In this document: positions 9,524 through 17,655 of the stretch, piece by piece
How positions within the stretch are numbered: position 1 is the stretch's first letter
Layout: each line of letters starts with the position of its first letter
Source: Sulfurospirillum diekertiae
Lineage (GTDB): Bacteria; Campylobacterota; Campylobacteria; Campylobacterales; Sulfurospirillaceae
Direction: 5' to 3'
Length of the DNA: 64,000 nt
Assembly (NCBI RefSeq): GCF_011769985.2
Contig: NZ_CP039734.2
Location: forward strand, 2,666,001-2,730,000
The notes under the pieces: model-generated
Seen by the model: the letters and a program-made list of their open reading frames with translations, nothing else
Databases searched by the model: none
What the model was told of the DNA's origin: nothing
Translations under genes and position numbers: made by a program

Positions 9524-10644
9524 ACTTTTTTGACTTTAAGATTGATTTTGACGATTTCACTAGGCGCCATAATACGCACCGCTGGACCCCAAAAACCCGC
9601 ACCATTACTGACAAAGACTTGTGTGTGCTTTGAGTGCTGATACAGACCACTTAAATAAGGCTGATCAAGGAGTACCAAAAGACCAAAAGGAAAAATCTGT
9701 CCCCCGTGTGTGTGACCACTAAGAATCAGATCAATCTTTTCATCGGTCATCTCTTTGACAATTTTAGGTTGATGGGAGAGCAAAATTGTTGGCAATTCTG
9801 GCTTTACATGTAAAAGTGCACGCTTTAGATCAGGTGGCTCAAAATCAAAACGTTTGCCAGACATATCCATCACACCCGCAAGATTAATCGTATGATTGAT
9901 GACAATAGAACGGTTGGAAAGAACATGAACGCCCAAAGTGCGAACATACTCCATAATTTTATGAACCCCGTAAAAATACTCATGATTTCCCGGCACATAG
10001 TAAACACCCAAACGACTCTGAATGGCGCGCAAAGAGTCAAGTTTGTCACCAATTTGATTCACCGGCATGTCAATCAAATCACCGGTAATGACAACCATAT
10101 CCGCATCTAAAGCATTTACTTGCTTCACCACAGCATCCATAAACGATTTTCCAAGGGTTTTGCCGATGTGCACATCCGTAATCTGAACAATGCTGAGCTC
10201 TGATTCCAACCCATCAATAAAAACATCGACCTCTTTAATGCGCGGTGCTTTCATACCATTAAGAAAGCCTTTAGCAATGTACGAAAATGCCAAAATAAGC
10301 ATCGTAACATCAAATACCATTTTGATAAACAATCGTCTGGAATAATCATGTGGGATTTTGGCATAAGGAATATGAAAGAGATCGTAAAGTATCGCCACAC
10401 AAAACAGCATAAACGAGACACCGATCATCGCCGAGAAGAGTGTGTATAAAATGGGGTCAAGATTGTCCAAACGAAGGACTAAGAAGTAGCATATTTCGCA
10501 CAGGGTAATGGCGATCATCACCCATTTGATCACACCTTGAATCTTGAAAAACAGATCCAAGCGTTTGAGAAAACGCTTGTAACTGTAAAAATTAATAAGC
10601 GATAAAACTGCAATAGCCGCAAATGCGAACGAAAGACGAAACAT
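9520..10644 (-). CDS. Membrane-anchored metallophosphoesterase (YkuE/calcineurin-like)
   Basis: The 374-residue protein has about four to five hydrophobic segments in the first 145 residues, then a calcineurin-like phosphoesterase domain with all metal motifs: TDVHIG, VITGDLID, PGNHEYFYG, LLSHQP and LSGHTHGGQ. Related YkuE-type proteins act on phosphate esters at the membrane; the substrate is not evident. It shares an overlap with the downstream lipoprotein gene. The palindrome copy at 9804-9813 is read as LHVK. Confidence 0.88.
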   Translation of the reverse strand: MFRLSFAFAAIAVLSLINFYSYKRFLKRLDLFFKIQGVIKWVMIAITLCEICYFLVLRLDNLDPILYTLFSAMIGVSFMLFCVAILYDLFHIPYAKIPHDYSRRLFIKMVFDVTMLILAFSYIAKGFLNGMKAPRIKEVDVFIDGLESELSIVQITDVHIGKTLGKSFMDAVVKQVNALDADMVVITGDLIDMPVNQIGDKLDSLRAIQSRLGVYYVPGNHEYFYGVHKIMEYVRTLGVHVLSNRSIVINHTINLAGVMDMSGKRFDFEPPDLKRALLHVKPELPTILLSHQPKIVKEMTDEKIDLILSGHTHGGQIFPFGLLVLLDQPYLSGLYQHSKHTQVFVSNGAGFWGPAVRIMAPSEIVKINLKVKKV

Positions 10645-10656
10645 ACCCTATTTTCC

Positions 10657-11988
10657 TTACTTAAGACTCTCAAAATAACGCTTACTCTCAGCCGAAATGA
10701 CACGAGAGAGAAGTAACAGCGCTATAAGGTTTGGAATTGCCATCATACCATTCATAAGATCTGAAAAATTCCAGACAAACTCAAGTTTCAGCATCGAACC
10801 GACCATCACGCCTACAATAAATAAAACACGGTATAAACGAATAAATCGCTCACCAAAGATGTACTCAAATGCTTTTTCACCGTAATAACTCCAACCCAAA
10901 ATCGTCGAATAGGCAAATAAAACGGTTGAAATCACAACCACGATTCCACCAAATGTGCCTAAGTAAAGCTGAAAGCTCTGCATTGTCAGTGCACTTGGAC
11001 TCACCCCTTGTTGCCAAAATGGCGAGATCAAGATAATGAGTGCGGTCATCGTACAAACCACTAAAGTATCAATAAATGTTTGGGTCATGCTGACTAAGGC
11101 TTGACGTACAGGGTCGTTTGTTTTAGCTGCCGCTGCCGCAATAGGCGCTGAGCCAAGACCTGATTCATTGGAAAAGACACCACGTGCGACACCGTAACGA
11201 ATAGCTGCTGCCATCGTAGCGCCTACAAATCCACCACCCGCAGCAATCGGGCTAAAGGCATAATGAAAAATAAGACCAAAGGCATCACCTAATTTATCAA
11301 GGTTCATGGCTAAAATAATCAAAGAGACAGAAACATATGCCAAAATCATGAACGGAACAAGAAATGAAGTAAAGTTACCGATTGATTTAATGCCCCCTAA
11401 AATGACCACGGCTGTTAGGGTTAAAAGAACCACACCTGTCACCCATGTTGGGACGGCCATTTCACTGCTTAAAATCTGAGCGACTGCGTTGGCTTGTGTC
11501 ATATTACCAATGCCAAATGCTGCAATGGCGGTAAAAATAGCAAATGCCATACCCAGTTTCGGCATATTAAGCCCATACGTAAGGTAGTACATTGGTCCAC
11601 CCTTAAAGCCGTGATGATGCCCTTTTTGACGGTATTTCACCGCTAAAACGGCCTCAGAGTATTTCGTTGCCATTCCCACAAGTCCTGTCATCCACATCCA
11701 AAAAACAGCGCCAGGACCACCCAGTGTAATCGCTGTAGCGACGCCAACGATGTTACCAATACCCACCGTTGCGGCGAGAGCTGTCATAAGGGCGGCAAAG
11801 TGACTGATTTCGCCCTCACCATCACTCTCTTTGTGGAAAATAAGTTTTAACGCATGTGGCAATGCCCAAAACTGCATACCTCGTAAAATAATCGTCAAAT
11901 AAAGACCTGTACCTACTAGCAATACAAGCATTGGGGCACCCCAAACAATACCTGAGAGCGTCGCTACCAATTTTTCAATCATCTCCAT
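10657..11988 (-). CDS. Alanine/glycine:cation symporter (AGCS family)
   Basis: This 443-residue protein has around ten membrane helices and the family signature region LAATVGIGNIVGVATAI followed by GGPGAVFWMW, plus MYYLTYGL and the later ANESGLGSAPIAAAAA-like stretch (here SNESGLGSAPIAAAAA). AGCS carriers import alanine or glycine with sodium. The gene lies 12 bases upstream of the metallophosphoesterase in transcription order and 18 bases after the uracil permease gene. No palindrome copy falls within it. Confidence 0.92.
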   Translation of the reverse strand: MEMIEKLVATLSGIVWGAPMLVLLVGTGLYLTIILRGMQFWALPHALKLIFHKESDGEGEISHFAALMTALAATVGIGNIVGVATAITLGGPGAVFWMWMTGLVGMATKYSEAVLAVKYRQKGHHHGFKGGPMYYLTYGLNMPKLGMAFAIFTAIAAFGIGNMTQANAVAQILSSEMAVPTWVTGVVLLTLTAVVILGGIKSIGNFTSFLVPFMILAYVSVSLIILAMNLDKLGDAFGLIFHYAFSPIAAGGGFVGATMAAAIRYGVARGVFSNESGLGSAPIAAAAAKTNDPVRQALVSMTQTFIDTLVVCTMTALIILISPFWQQGVSPSALTMQSFQLYLGTFGGIVVVISTVLFAYSTILGWSYYGEKAFEYIFGERFIRLYRVLFIVGVMVGSMLKLEFVWNFSDLMNGMMAIPNLIALLLLSRVISAESKRYFESLK

Positions 11989-12006
11989 CTATCTTCCTTA
12001 ATTTCT

Positions 12007-13260
12007 TTATTGTTCACTGATATGATGCCCTTTGGGCAATACTAAATTAAGTACAATACCCACAATCGCACCTAAACCAATACCGCTAAATGCAACGCCA
12101 CCCATATCAACGACCATTCCACCAATGGCTAACACCAAAATCATAGAGACAATGATCATATTGCGAGGGTCATTCATATCGACTTGCTCTCTCACCATCG
12201 TTCCCAAACCAATGGAAGCGATAATCCCAAAAAGAAGTAGCAAAATTCCGCCCATAACGGGGACTGGAATTGTGGCTAAAAGTCCTCCCAATTTACCTAC
12301 AAAGGCTAAAAGAATCGCAAACAGTGCCGCCCACGTCATAATGGCAGGGTTGAACGCTTTGGTAATCGTGACCGCACCAGTCACTTCAGAATAGGTTGTA
12401 TTAGGGGGGCCACCGAGCATAGAAGCTGCTGTTGTAGCAATCGCGTCACCTAAAAGCGTGGTTTTCAAACCGGGTTTTTTCAAATAATCGGTTTTGGTGA
12501 CATTGCTGATGGTTAAAATACCACCGACATGCTCTACCGCTGGGGCAATGGCAATCGGTAAAATGTAAAGAATCGCTTCAAGATTCCACTCAGGAGTTAC
12601 AAAATTCGGTATGGCAAACCATGCCGCTTTCGCCACTGAATCAAAACTGACAATACCTAAAATCAACGAAACCACGTACCCTGCAATAATACCACACAAA
12701 ATAGGCAATAATTTCAGCACACCTTTCCCTAAAAGCGCTACCAAAAGCGTCACGATCAACGCTGACATCGAAACCATCATCGCTTGATGAAGAGGAACCA
12801 ACACCATCGCACCATCGCCCGTTTTTCCCATTGCCATATTGACGGCCACAGGTGAGAGAATCAACCCAATCGTCATAATAACAGGCCCTACCACGACAGC
12901 GGGAAAAATCTTATGCAAAAAGTCTGAGCCTTTAATGCGCACGAGGATACTTAAGAAAAAATAGAACAAGCCTGCCGCGGCAAGCCCACACAACGTACCT
13001 GCTAATCCCCATGTTTTAAGCCCATAAATAATCGGCGCAATAAATGAAAAGGATGACGCCAAAAAGATGGGAGGAATCTGTTCACGTGTGGTCAGTTGAA
13101 ACAAAAGCGTTCCAAGACCTGCGGTGAAGAGCGCAACATTGGGGTCTAACCCTGTCAAGATTGGCACTAAAACCAATGCGCCAAAAGCAACAAATAAGAA
13201 CTGCAACCCAATAATGCTGTCCTTAAACCTAAAATTGTAGTCTGTTTTGTGTAACATCAA
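12007..13260 (-). CDS. uraA: Nucleobase permease of the NCS2 family, probably uracil
   Basis: This 417-residue protein has 12 or more hydrophobic segments and the NCS2 core AIAPAVEHVGGILTI, matching the helix that carries the substrate-binding Glu. It also has GGPPNTTYSEVTGAV, typical of the uracil/xanthine permease family. The start MMLHKTDYNFRFKD follows a weak ribosome binding site; a second ATG lies one codon later. Uracil is the more likely substrate, but xanthine cannot be excluded. The repeat island at 13291-13592 lies directly upstream. Confidence 0.85.
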   Translation of the reverse strand: MMLHKTDYNFRFKDSIIGLQFLFVAFGALVLVPILTGLDPNVALFTAGLGTLLFQLTTREQIPPIFLASSFSFIAPIIYGLKTWGLAGTLCGLAAAGLFYFFLSILVRIKGSDFLHKIFPAVVVGPVIMTIGLILSPVAVNMAMGKTGDGAMVLVPLHQAMMVSMSALIVTLLVALLGKGVLKLLPILCGIIAGYVVSLILGIVSFDSVAKAAWFAIPNFVTPEWNLEAILYILPIAIAPAVEHVGGILTISNVTKTDYLKKPGLKTTLLGDAIATTAASMLGGPPNTTYSEVTGAVTITKAFNPAIMTWAALFAILLAFVGKLGGLLATIPVPVMGGILLLLFGIIASIGLGTMVREQVDMNDPRNMIIVSMILVLAIGGMVVDMGGVAFSGIGLGAIVGIVLNLVLPKGHHISEQ

Positions 13261-13290
13261 TACCTCTCTTTGATTCTATTTTTACACGCT

Positions 13291-13592
13291 TTTGGGGCAA
13301 AGCCCGAAAAGCTACGCTGCACTGGGCACTAAAGCTTGCCTCGTACGAGGCAGAACTTATCTCTTATCCTCTTTACATGTAAAATATTTCACTCACATTT
13401 TAACATCTCTACGTTTGGGGCAAAGCCCGAAAAGCTACGCTGCACTGGGCACTAAAGCTTGCCTCGTACGAGGCAGAACTTATCTCTTATCCTCTTTACA
13501 TGTAAAAAGTCATTCACACTCATTTGTAACATCTCTATTTTTTGGGGAAAAGTCCGAGCAGAACGTATCTTCCAACCCTTTTACATGTAAAC
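13291..13592 (+). repeat. Structured intergenic repeat, island A (two full copies and one short copy)
   Basis: Two copies (13291-13384 and 13414-13507, period 123) share about 94 identical bases. Each begins with a GGGC-AAA-GCCC hairpin, has AAAGCT...AGCTT in the middle, a TGCCTC-GTAC-GAGGCA hairpin, and ends at TTTACATGTAAA. A third copy (13541-13592) lacks the middle but keeps GGGGAAAAGTCCGAG, CAGAACGTATCT and a terminal TTTACATGTAAA. The island fills the gap between dxr (stop at 13593) and uraA (start at 13260), antisense to both genes. A reading frame across it only translates the repeat. Confidence 0.85.
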
Positions 13593-14663
13593 CTAAAGGG
13601 CTAAGCAGTAACGCCTCACTTCGCGGTCGATCTCAAAGACCTCATCTAAACTTTTAGGAATTGCATCTTCAAAGTGTCGATAGGCTTTAATCGTTCGTTC
13701 GGCTAGTTCTAAAATATTAATCTCTTGATTAAAAAACTTCGCAATACCCACTTCATTGGCAGCATTGATGACAACACCACGTGTTGGGTTGGCAAGAACA
13801 TCGTCTTTAATCTCCCAAATAGGATAACGTACCGCCTCAATAGGGCGGAAAGAGAGAGAACCAATAGATGCTAAATCAAGGGAAGGTAAAATAGGCTCTT
13901 CCACTTCACCTACCAAAGCAAAGGCAATGGGAAGTTTCATATCCGCAACCGCTAAATGAGCTGTGGTGCTACCATCTTTAAAATTTACAAAGGCATGTAT
14001 TAGGGATTTTGGTTCGATGATGGCATCGAGTCTATCAACACCAAAAAGCCATTTAGCTTCTAAAAGCTCAAAAAGCTTGTTGGTCATCGTCGCACTATCA
14101 ATGGTTATCTTTGCGCCCATACTCCAATTGGGATGTTTAAGGGCGTCTTGAAAGGACATCGTTGAGAGTTTTTCAAGGGGAGTATCTCGAAAAGCACCCC
14201 CACTTGCCGTAATGGTCATACCACTTACGGGGCGTTTTCCTAAAAGATACCACAAACCAAAATGTTCACTGTCAATGGGGGTAATATGAGAGGTATCCAA
14301 CAGATGCCCAGCAACCACGAGGGATTCTTTATTGGCAAGTGCCAAACGTTTTCCAAGTCGCAATGCTTCGATGCTAGGAGCCAACCCCACAAATCCAACC
14401 AAAGCATTGACAACCAAATAACTCTGTGTTTTTTGTAAAAGCTCTAAAATACCCTCTTTACCAACAAATACATTGGTGTGATTGACTAAAGTACGATCTT
14501 TCGCGTCACTAATGGCGACATATTTTGGGTGGTGCTCTTTAATTTGTTCATTGAGAAGTCCAATATTTTTACCCGCAACAAGGGCTTCCACCGTAATACC
14601 AAAACGTTTGGCAATGATCAGCGCATTGACGCCAATGGAGCCTGTTGATCCTAGGAGTACCAC
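13593..14663 (-). CDS. dxr: 1-deoxy-D-xylulose 5-phosphate reductoisomerase
   Basis: Dxr converts DXP to 2-C-methylerythritol 4-phosphate in the MEP isoprenoid pathway, using NADPH and a divalent metal. The 356-residue protein shows LLGSTGSIGVNALI at the cofactor-binding N-terminus, LANKESLVV, PIDSEHFGLW, ASGGAFRDTP and TNKLFELLEAKWLF. The start is GTG at 14661-14663, immediately following the cdsA stop codon, so translation is coupled. The cdsA-dxr pairing is common in bacteria. The downstream gap is repeat island A. Confidence 0.95.
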   Translation of the reverse strand: MVLLGSTGSIGVNALIIAKRFGITVEALVAGKNIGLLNEQIKEHHPKYVAISDAKDRTLVNHTNVFVGKEGILELLQKTQSYLVVNALVGFVGLAPSIEALRLGKRLALANKESLVVAGHLLDTSHITPIDSEHFGLWYLLGKRPVSGMTITASGGAFRDTPLEKLSTMSFQDALKHPNWSMGAKITIDSATMTNKLFELLEAKWLFGVDRLDAIIEPKSLIHAFVNFKDGSTTAHLAVADMKLPIAFALVGEVEEPILPSLDLASIGSLSFRPIEAVRYPIWEIKDDVLANPTRGVVINAANEVGIAKFFNQEINILELAERTIKAYRHFEDAIPKSLDEVFEIDREVRRYCLAL

Positions 14664-15428
14664 TTACGCGAGCCCTCGAAGCAGGATGACCATGACCACG
14701 CCACCAAAAAGGTAACCATCAAGTCTGTCTAACATGCCACCATGTCCTGGAAAGAGCGTGCCACTATCTTTTAGCCCCGCCTCTCGTTTGAGATAACTCT
14801 CAAAAAGATCGCCAAATACAGATGCCACAGAGGTCACAAATGCAATGAAAGCTGAAAGCCACAATGGAATCAAAAACGTTCCATACAACGCACCCGCCAC
14901 TGTTGCGATCACCACGCCGCCGATGACACCTTCGAGTGTTTTATTGGGTGAAGTTGGAGAAAAAGGTGTTTTACCAATGCTTTTACCCACGCAATACGCC
15001 CCCGTATCGGTAAGAGCTACAACGATCACGAGCCATACCAAAACGGACATACCGAAATCGTGGTAAAGAGCGTAGAGAAACAGCATCGAAACCGAAGGGT
15101 ATAAAAAAGGTGCAAGAAGTTTATAATTCACATTTTTAGTGTAAGCCATAACAGCTAAAAATCCAATCAGTGCTAAATAGATCAAATCATCAGGATTGGG
15201 ATAGACAAATGCCGCTAACCATAAAAGAACCGCATACACATACAGTTTATTGTCTTTGACATCAAAAAGGTTCATTGCCTCATAAAAAGCGAGTAAATAC
15301 ATAGCACCAAGAATGAGCCATGTGAGGAGTGCGTTGTTTAAAAATGCGACCACTATAGCAAATGCGAGCATCACGAAGCCCGTGAAAACGCGCTGCTTAT
15401 TTGATTCGTAGAGTGCTTTAAAGTTCAT
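14664..15428 (-). CDS. cdsA: Phosphatidate cytidylyltransferase CdsA
   Basis: CdsA makes CDP-diacylglycerol from phosphatidate and CTP at the inner membrane. The protein has about seven hydrophobic segments and the signature in GDLFESYLKREAGLKDSG followed by FPGHGGMLDRLDGYL. I chose the ATG at 15428 (254 residues) because AAAAGAG lies just upstream; an ATG at 15467 adds 13 residues but has no ribosome binding site. It is upstream of and coupled to dxr. Confidence 0.92.
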   Translation of the reverse strand: MNFKALYESNKQRVFTGFVMLAFAIVVAFLNNALLTWLILGAMYLLAFYEAMNLFDVKDNKLYVYAVLLWLAAFVYPNPDDLIYLALIGFLAVMAYTKNVNYKLLAPFLYPSVSMLFLYALYHDFGMSVLVWLVIVVALTDTGAYCVGKSIGKTPFSPTSPNKTLEGVIGGVVIATVAGALYGTFLIPLWLSAFIAFVTSVASVFGDLFESYLKREAGLKDSGTLFPGHGGMLDRLDGYLFGGVVMVILLRGLA

Positions 15429-15485
15429 AGGGACTCTTTTAAGGATGTTGTCTAAAGAGGCAATCATAGCAAAGTCAAGGTGAGG

Positions 15486-15824
15486 CTAAGCTTTAACGTC
15501 TAAATGGCCATCGTGTACTGCAGGAACTTCCTCTTCTTCGGCTTTAGAATGCTCTTTCATCTCCTCTTGTTGCTTCATTTGCTCTTCTGTAGCGCCATTT
15601 TCTTCTTCATTTTTTTGGCGCTCATGCTCATTTTCAGGATCAATTTTATAGGTCTCTTCGGCAGGCCTAACATCTTCCACTATCTCTTCTTTTTCATTTT
15701 GCATTGCTTCAGCAATCATGCTTTGCATTTGAACACTGTTTTGGTAGTCCATCTGTTTTGCTGCTTGTACCGTTACCATTTGGTTTGCATAAATGACATT
15801 TCCAATAGCACCAACACTTGCCAT
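15486..15824 (-). CDS. Small acidic protein of unknown function
   Basis: The 112-residue protein begins with a hydrophobic-to-polar MASVGAIGNVIYANQ helix, followed by a highly acidic and glutamine-rich region (EEIVEDV, EEENGATEEQMKQQEEMKE, EEEEV) and a short tail HDGHLDVKA. It has no membrane segment after residue 20 and is probably disordered or coiled. The ATG has a GAGG-type ribosome binding site. It lies between cdsA and repeat island B. I do not recognise a named family. Confidence 0.65.
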   Translation of the reverse strand: MASVGAIGNVIYANQMVTVQAAKQMDYQNSVQMQSMIAEAMQNEKEEIVEDVRPAEETYKIDPENEHERQKNEEENGATEEQMKQQEEMKEHSKAEEEEVPAVHDGHLDVKA

Positions 15825-15840
15825 AAAAGCCTCCTTATTT

Positions 15841-16058
15841 TTACACGCTTCTTAGGCAAAGCCTCAAAAGCTACGTTGCACTAGGCACTAAAGCTTGGCT
15901 CTACGAGCCAGAATACTCCACTACTCTTTGTAAATTTTTAAGGTTTGATACTCTTCATAAGCAACGTTACTATTTTAACACGTTTCTTAGGCAAAGCCTC
16001 AAAAGCTACGTTGCACTATGCACTAAAGCTTGGCTCTATGAGCCAGAATACTCCGCTA
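15841..16058 (+). repeat. Structured intergenic repeat, island B (two copies, period 135)
   Basis: Two copies of the same element, starting near 15846 and 15981, keep the core AGGC-AAA-GCCT, AAAAGCTACGTTGCACTA and CACTAAAGCTT. The second hairpin is TGGCTC-TAC-GAGCCA in the first and TGGCTC-TAT-GAGCCA in the second. Compared with island A the stem pairs have changed on both sides. The 135-bp unit also contains a second copy of the last 45 or so bases of the NFACT gene (15926-15970 against 16056-16100). No palindrome copy is present here. Confidence 0.85.
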
Positions 16059-17390
16059 CTCTTTGTAAATTTTTAAGGTTTGATACTCTTCATAAGCAAC
16101 ATTCGCTCCATCAAAGGGTTTGACGTTTTTACGTTTCGTATAATCGACCAAATAGCCACCTTTTTGAGCCATGCTAAACTCCACGCACAGTTTTGCGGCA
16201 AATATGAGAACAGATTCAGGAACGTTCTGTTTTTCGGTACAAATAATCACATGAGAGGAAGGCAAATCTTTTACATGTAACCATATATCGCTCTTTTTCG
16301 CTTCTTGTAAAAGTGCGATGTTTCCTTTTTCATTTTTACCAAGCAGTATGCGATAACCCTCTAACAAAAAAGTCTCATAAAGATTGCTCTCATCGCCTTT
16401 TTGCTTTGATTTGCGCTGTTTGGGCACTAAAATTTGTATCTCTTCAGGGTCATGCGCCGCATTAATCACACCTACCATTCGCTCCAAGAAGAGTCGTTTC
16501 TCGTCTAAGTTCTCTTTTTGGCGATGCACCGAGAGCGCTTTTTGGCGCAGTTTTTTTGACTTTTTAAAGAGCATATTCGCCGCCATTTGCGGTGTTTGTG
16601 CTTGAGGAAGGTTGATCGTCACTTCATTGCCTTCAAAATCCACCAGTGTCACCGCTTCTTGATACCCTTTGATCGTGTTGGTATGCAAATGCGCTAAAAC
16701 CAAGGTTGCCTCTTTTTGCGCCTCGTCACTTTTCACCATCAACTCTTCTTCATTCTCCAGGGCATCAATCGCCTGAACAAGCTTCGTGATCTTTTTTTCC
16801 ACCTGAGCAATTTTCTGTTTTTTGATCTCTTCAAGCTTTACATGTAAACGTTTTTCATACGAGGCTTTCAGATACTCTTCAATACTTCCACCCAGCTCAA
16901 ATGGCTTCTCTTTAAGCTCTTTAGGCGGTAATTTTTCCAGTATTTCACCCACCTTAACACTGCGAAAAGAGACACTGGCATCAATATGACGCATTGCCTC
17001 TAAAACCACCTCGTTTTCATCTAAGATAATCGCGTTGGTATTGCGCCCCGTGAACTCTAACTGTAACGTTGTACGCATCGCTTTATAACTCGAACTCGCC
17101 ATCACCCCAATGCGCCAAATACGATTCCCCTCTTCCACTTCCATGCACTCAATCTTCGCATTTGAAAATCGCTTGGCAATCAGAACATCAAAGGGTGCGG
17201 TGTAACGCTTGGCTTGTTTGAAATCCTCTTTAAAAAACATATACGAATCCCCACGCCCAAGGTCGACAAACAGCGGCTCTCCCACTTCAAAAATAATGCG
17301 TAAGACAGAGTCATCCACACGGTAAATCGAAGAAATTTTATGGTACTGCTTTAAATAGTCATTGATACAAACAAGTTCACTGTGTTTCAT
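16056..17390 (-). CDS. NFACT-domain RNA-binding protein (RqcH/FbpA-like)
   Basis: The 444-residue protein has an N-terminal NFACT-N-like region (MRTTLQLEFTGRNTNAIILDE), a charged coiled-coil around residues 180-300 and a C-terminal NFACT-R domain (DIWLHVKDLPSSHVII). Family members include RqcH, which tags stalled nascent chains on the 50S subunit; the length is shorter than the usual 550 or more residues, so it may be a reduced form. Two palindrome copies (16271-16280 and 16838-16847) read as LHVK, the first inside the conserved NFACT-R motif. The gene ends within repeat island B. Confidence 0.85.
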   Translation of the reverse strand: MKHSELVCINDYLKQYHKISSIYRVDDSVLRIIFEVGEPLFVDLGRGDSYMFFKEDFKQAKRYTAPFDVLIAKRFSNAKIECMEVEEGNRIWRIGVMASSSYKAMRTTLQLEFTGRNTNAIILDENEVVLEAMRHIDASVSFRSVKVGEILEKLPPKELKEKPFELGGSIEEYLKASYEKRLHVKLEEIKKQKIAQVEKKITKLVQAIDALENEEELMVKSDEAQKEATLVLAHLHTNTIKGYQEAVTLVDFEGNEVTINLPQAQTPQMAANMLFKKSKKLRQKALSVHRQKENLDEKRLFLERMVGVINAAHDPEEIQILVPKQRKSKQKGDESNLYETFLLEGYRILLGKNEKGNIALLQEAKKSDIWLHVKDLPSSHVIICTEKQNVPESVLIFAAKLCVEFSMAQKGGYLVDYTKRKNVKPFDGANVAYEEYQTLKIYKE

Positions 17391-17406
17391 ACATCTCTTT
17401 TTTCAT

Positions 17407-17655
17407 TTTGATACGCTTTATAGGCAAAGCCTAAAAAGCTACATTAGCCACTAAGGCACTAAAGCTTGCCTCTGCAAGGCAGAATGATGGTGTTCGTTTT
17501 CAAATGGTCATACGATTCTATAAGTAAAGCTCTAAAAACTACGTTAACACTGAGTTTCCTTCGGCAAGATGCCCGCACACCTTTGGTGCTTTTGCCTCTG
17601 TGATTGTATTGATTTTGCCAATGGTACTGAATCTTGCTTCTTATAAGGCAGAATT
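17407..17655 (+). repeat. Structured intergenic repeat, island C (one full, one diverged copy)
   Basis: The first copy (about 17407-17484) reads TAGGC-AAA-GCCTA, AAAAGCTACATTAGCC, GCACTAAAGCTT and TGCCT-CTGCA-AGGCA. The second (about 17509-17655) has TAAGTAAAGCTCTAAAAACTACG, is split by about 90 unrelated bases, and ends in TTGCTTCTTATAAGGCAGAA. It overlaps the last codons of the glycerate kinase gene. It is in the same orientation as islands A and B, and fills the gap between glycerate kinase and the NFACT gene. Confidence 0.7.

Noticed and set aside
12032-12394. Plus-strand open reading frame of 120 codons within the permease gene
   Set aside because: Antisense to a conserved NCS2 gene, with no ribosome binding site.
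13291-13592. Possible CRISPR array, since units repeat at 123-base spacing
   Set aside because: Only two full units, repeat longer than spacer and no cas genes nearby.
13292-13657. Open reading frame of 121 codons with repeated GQSPKSYAALGTKACLV
   Set aside because: It is only the translation of the intergenic repeat on the plus strand, has no ribosome binding site and overlaps the dxr 3' end.
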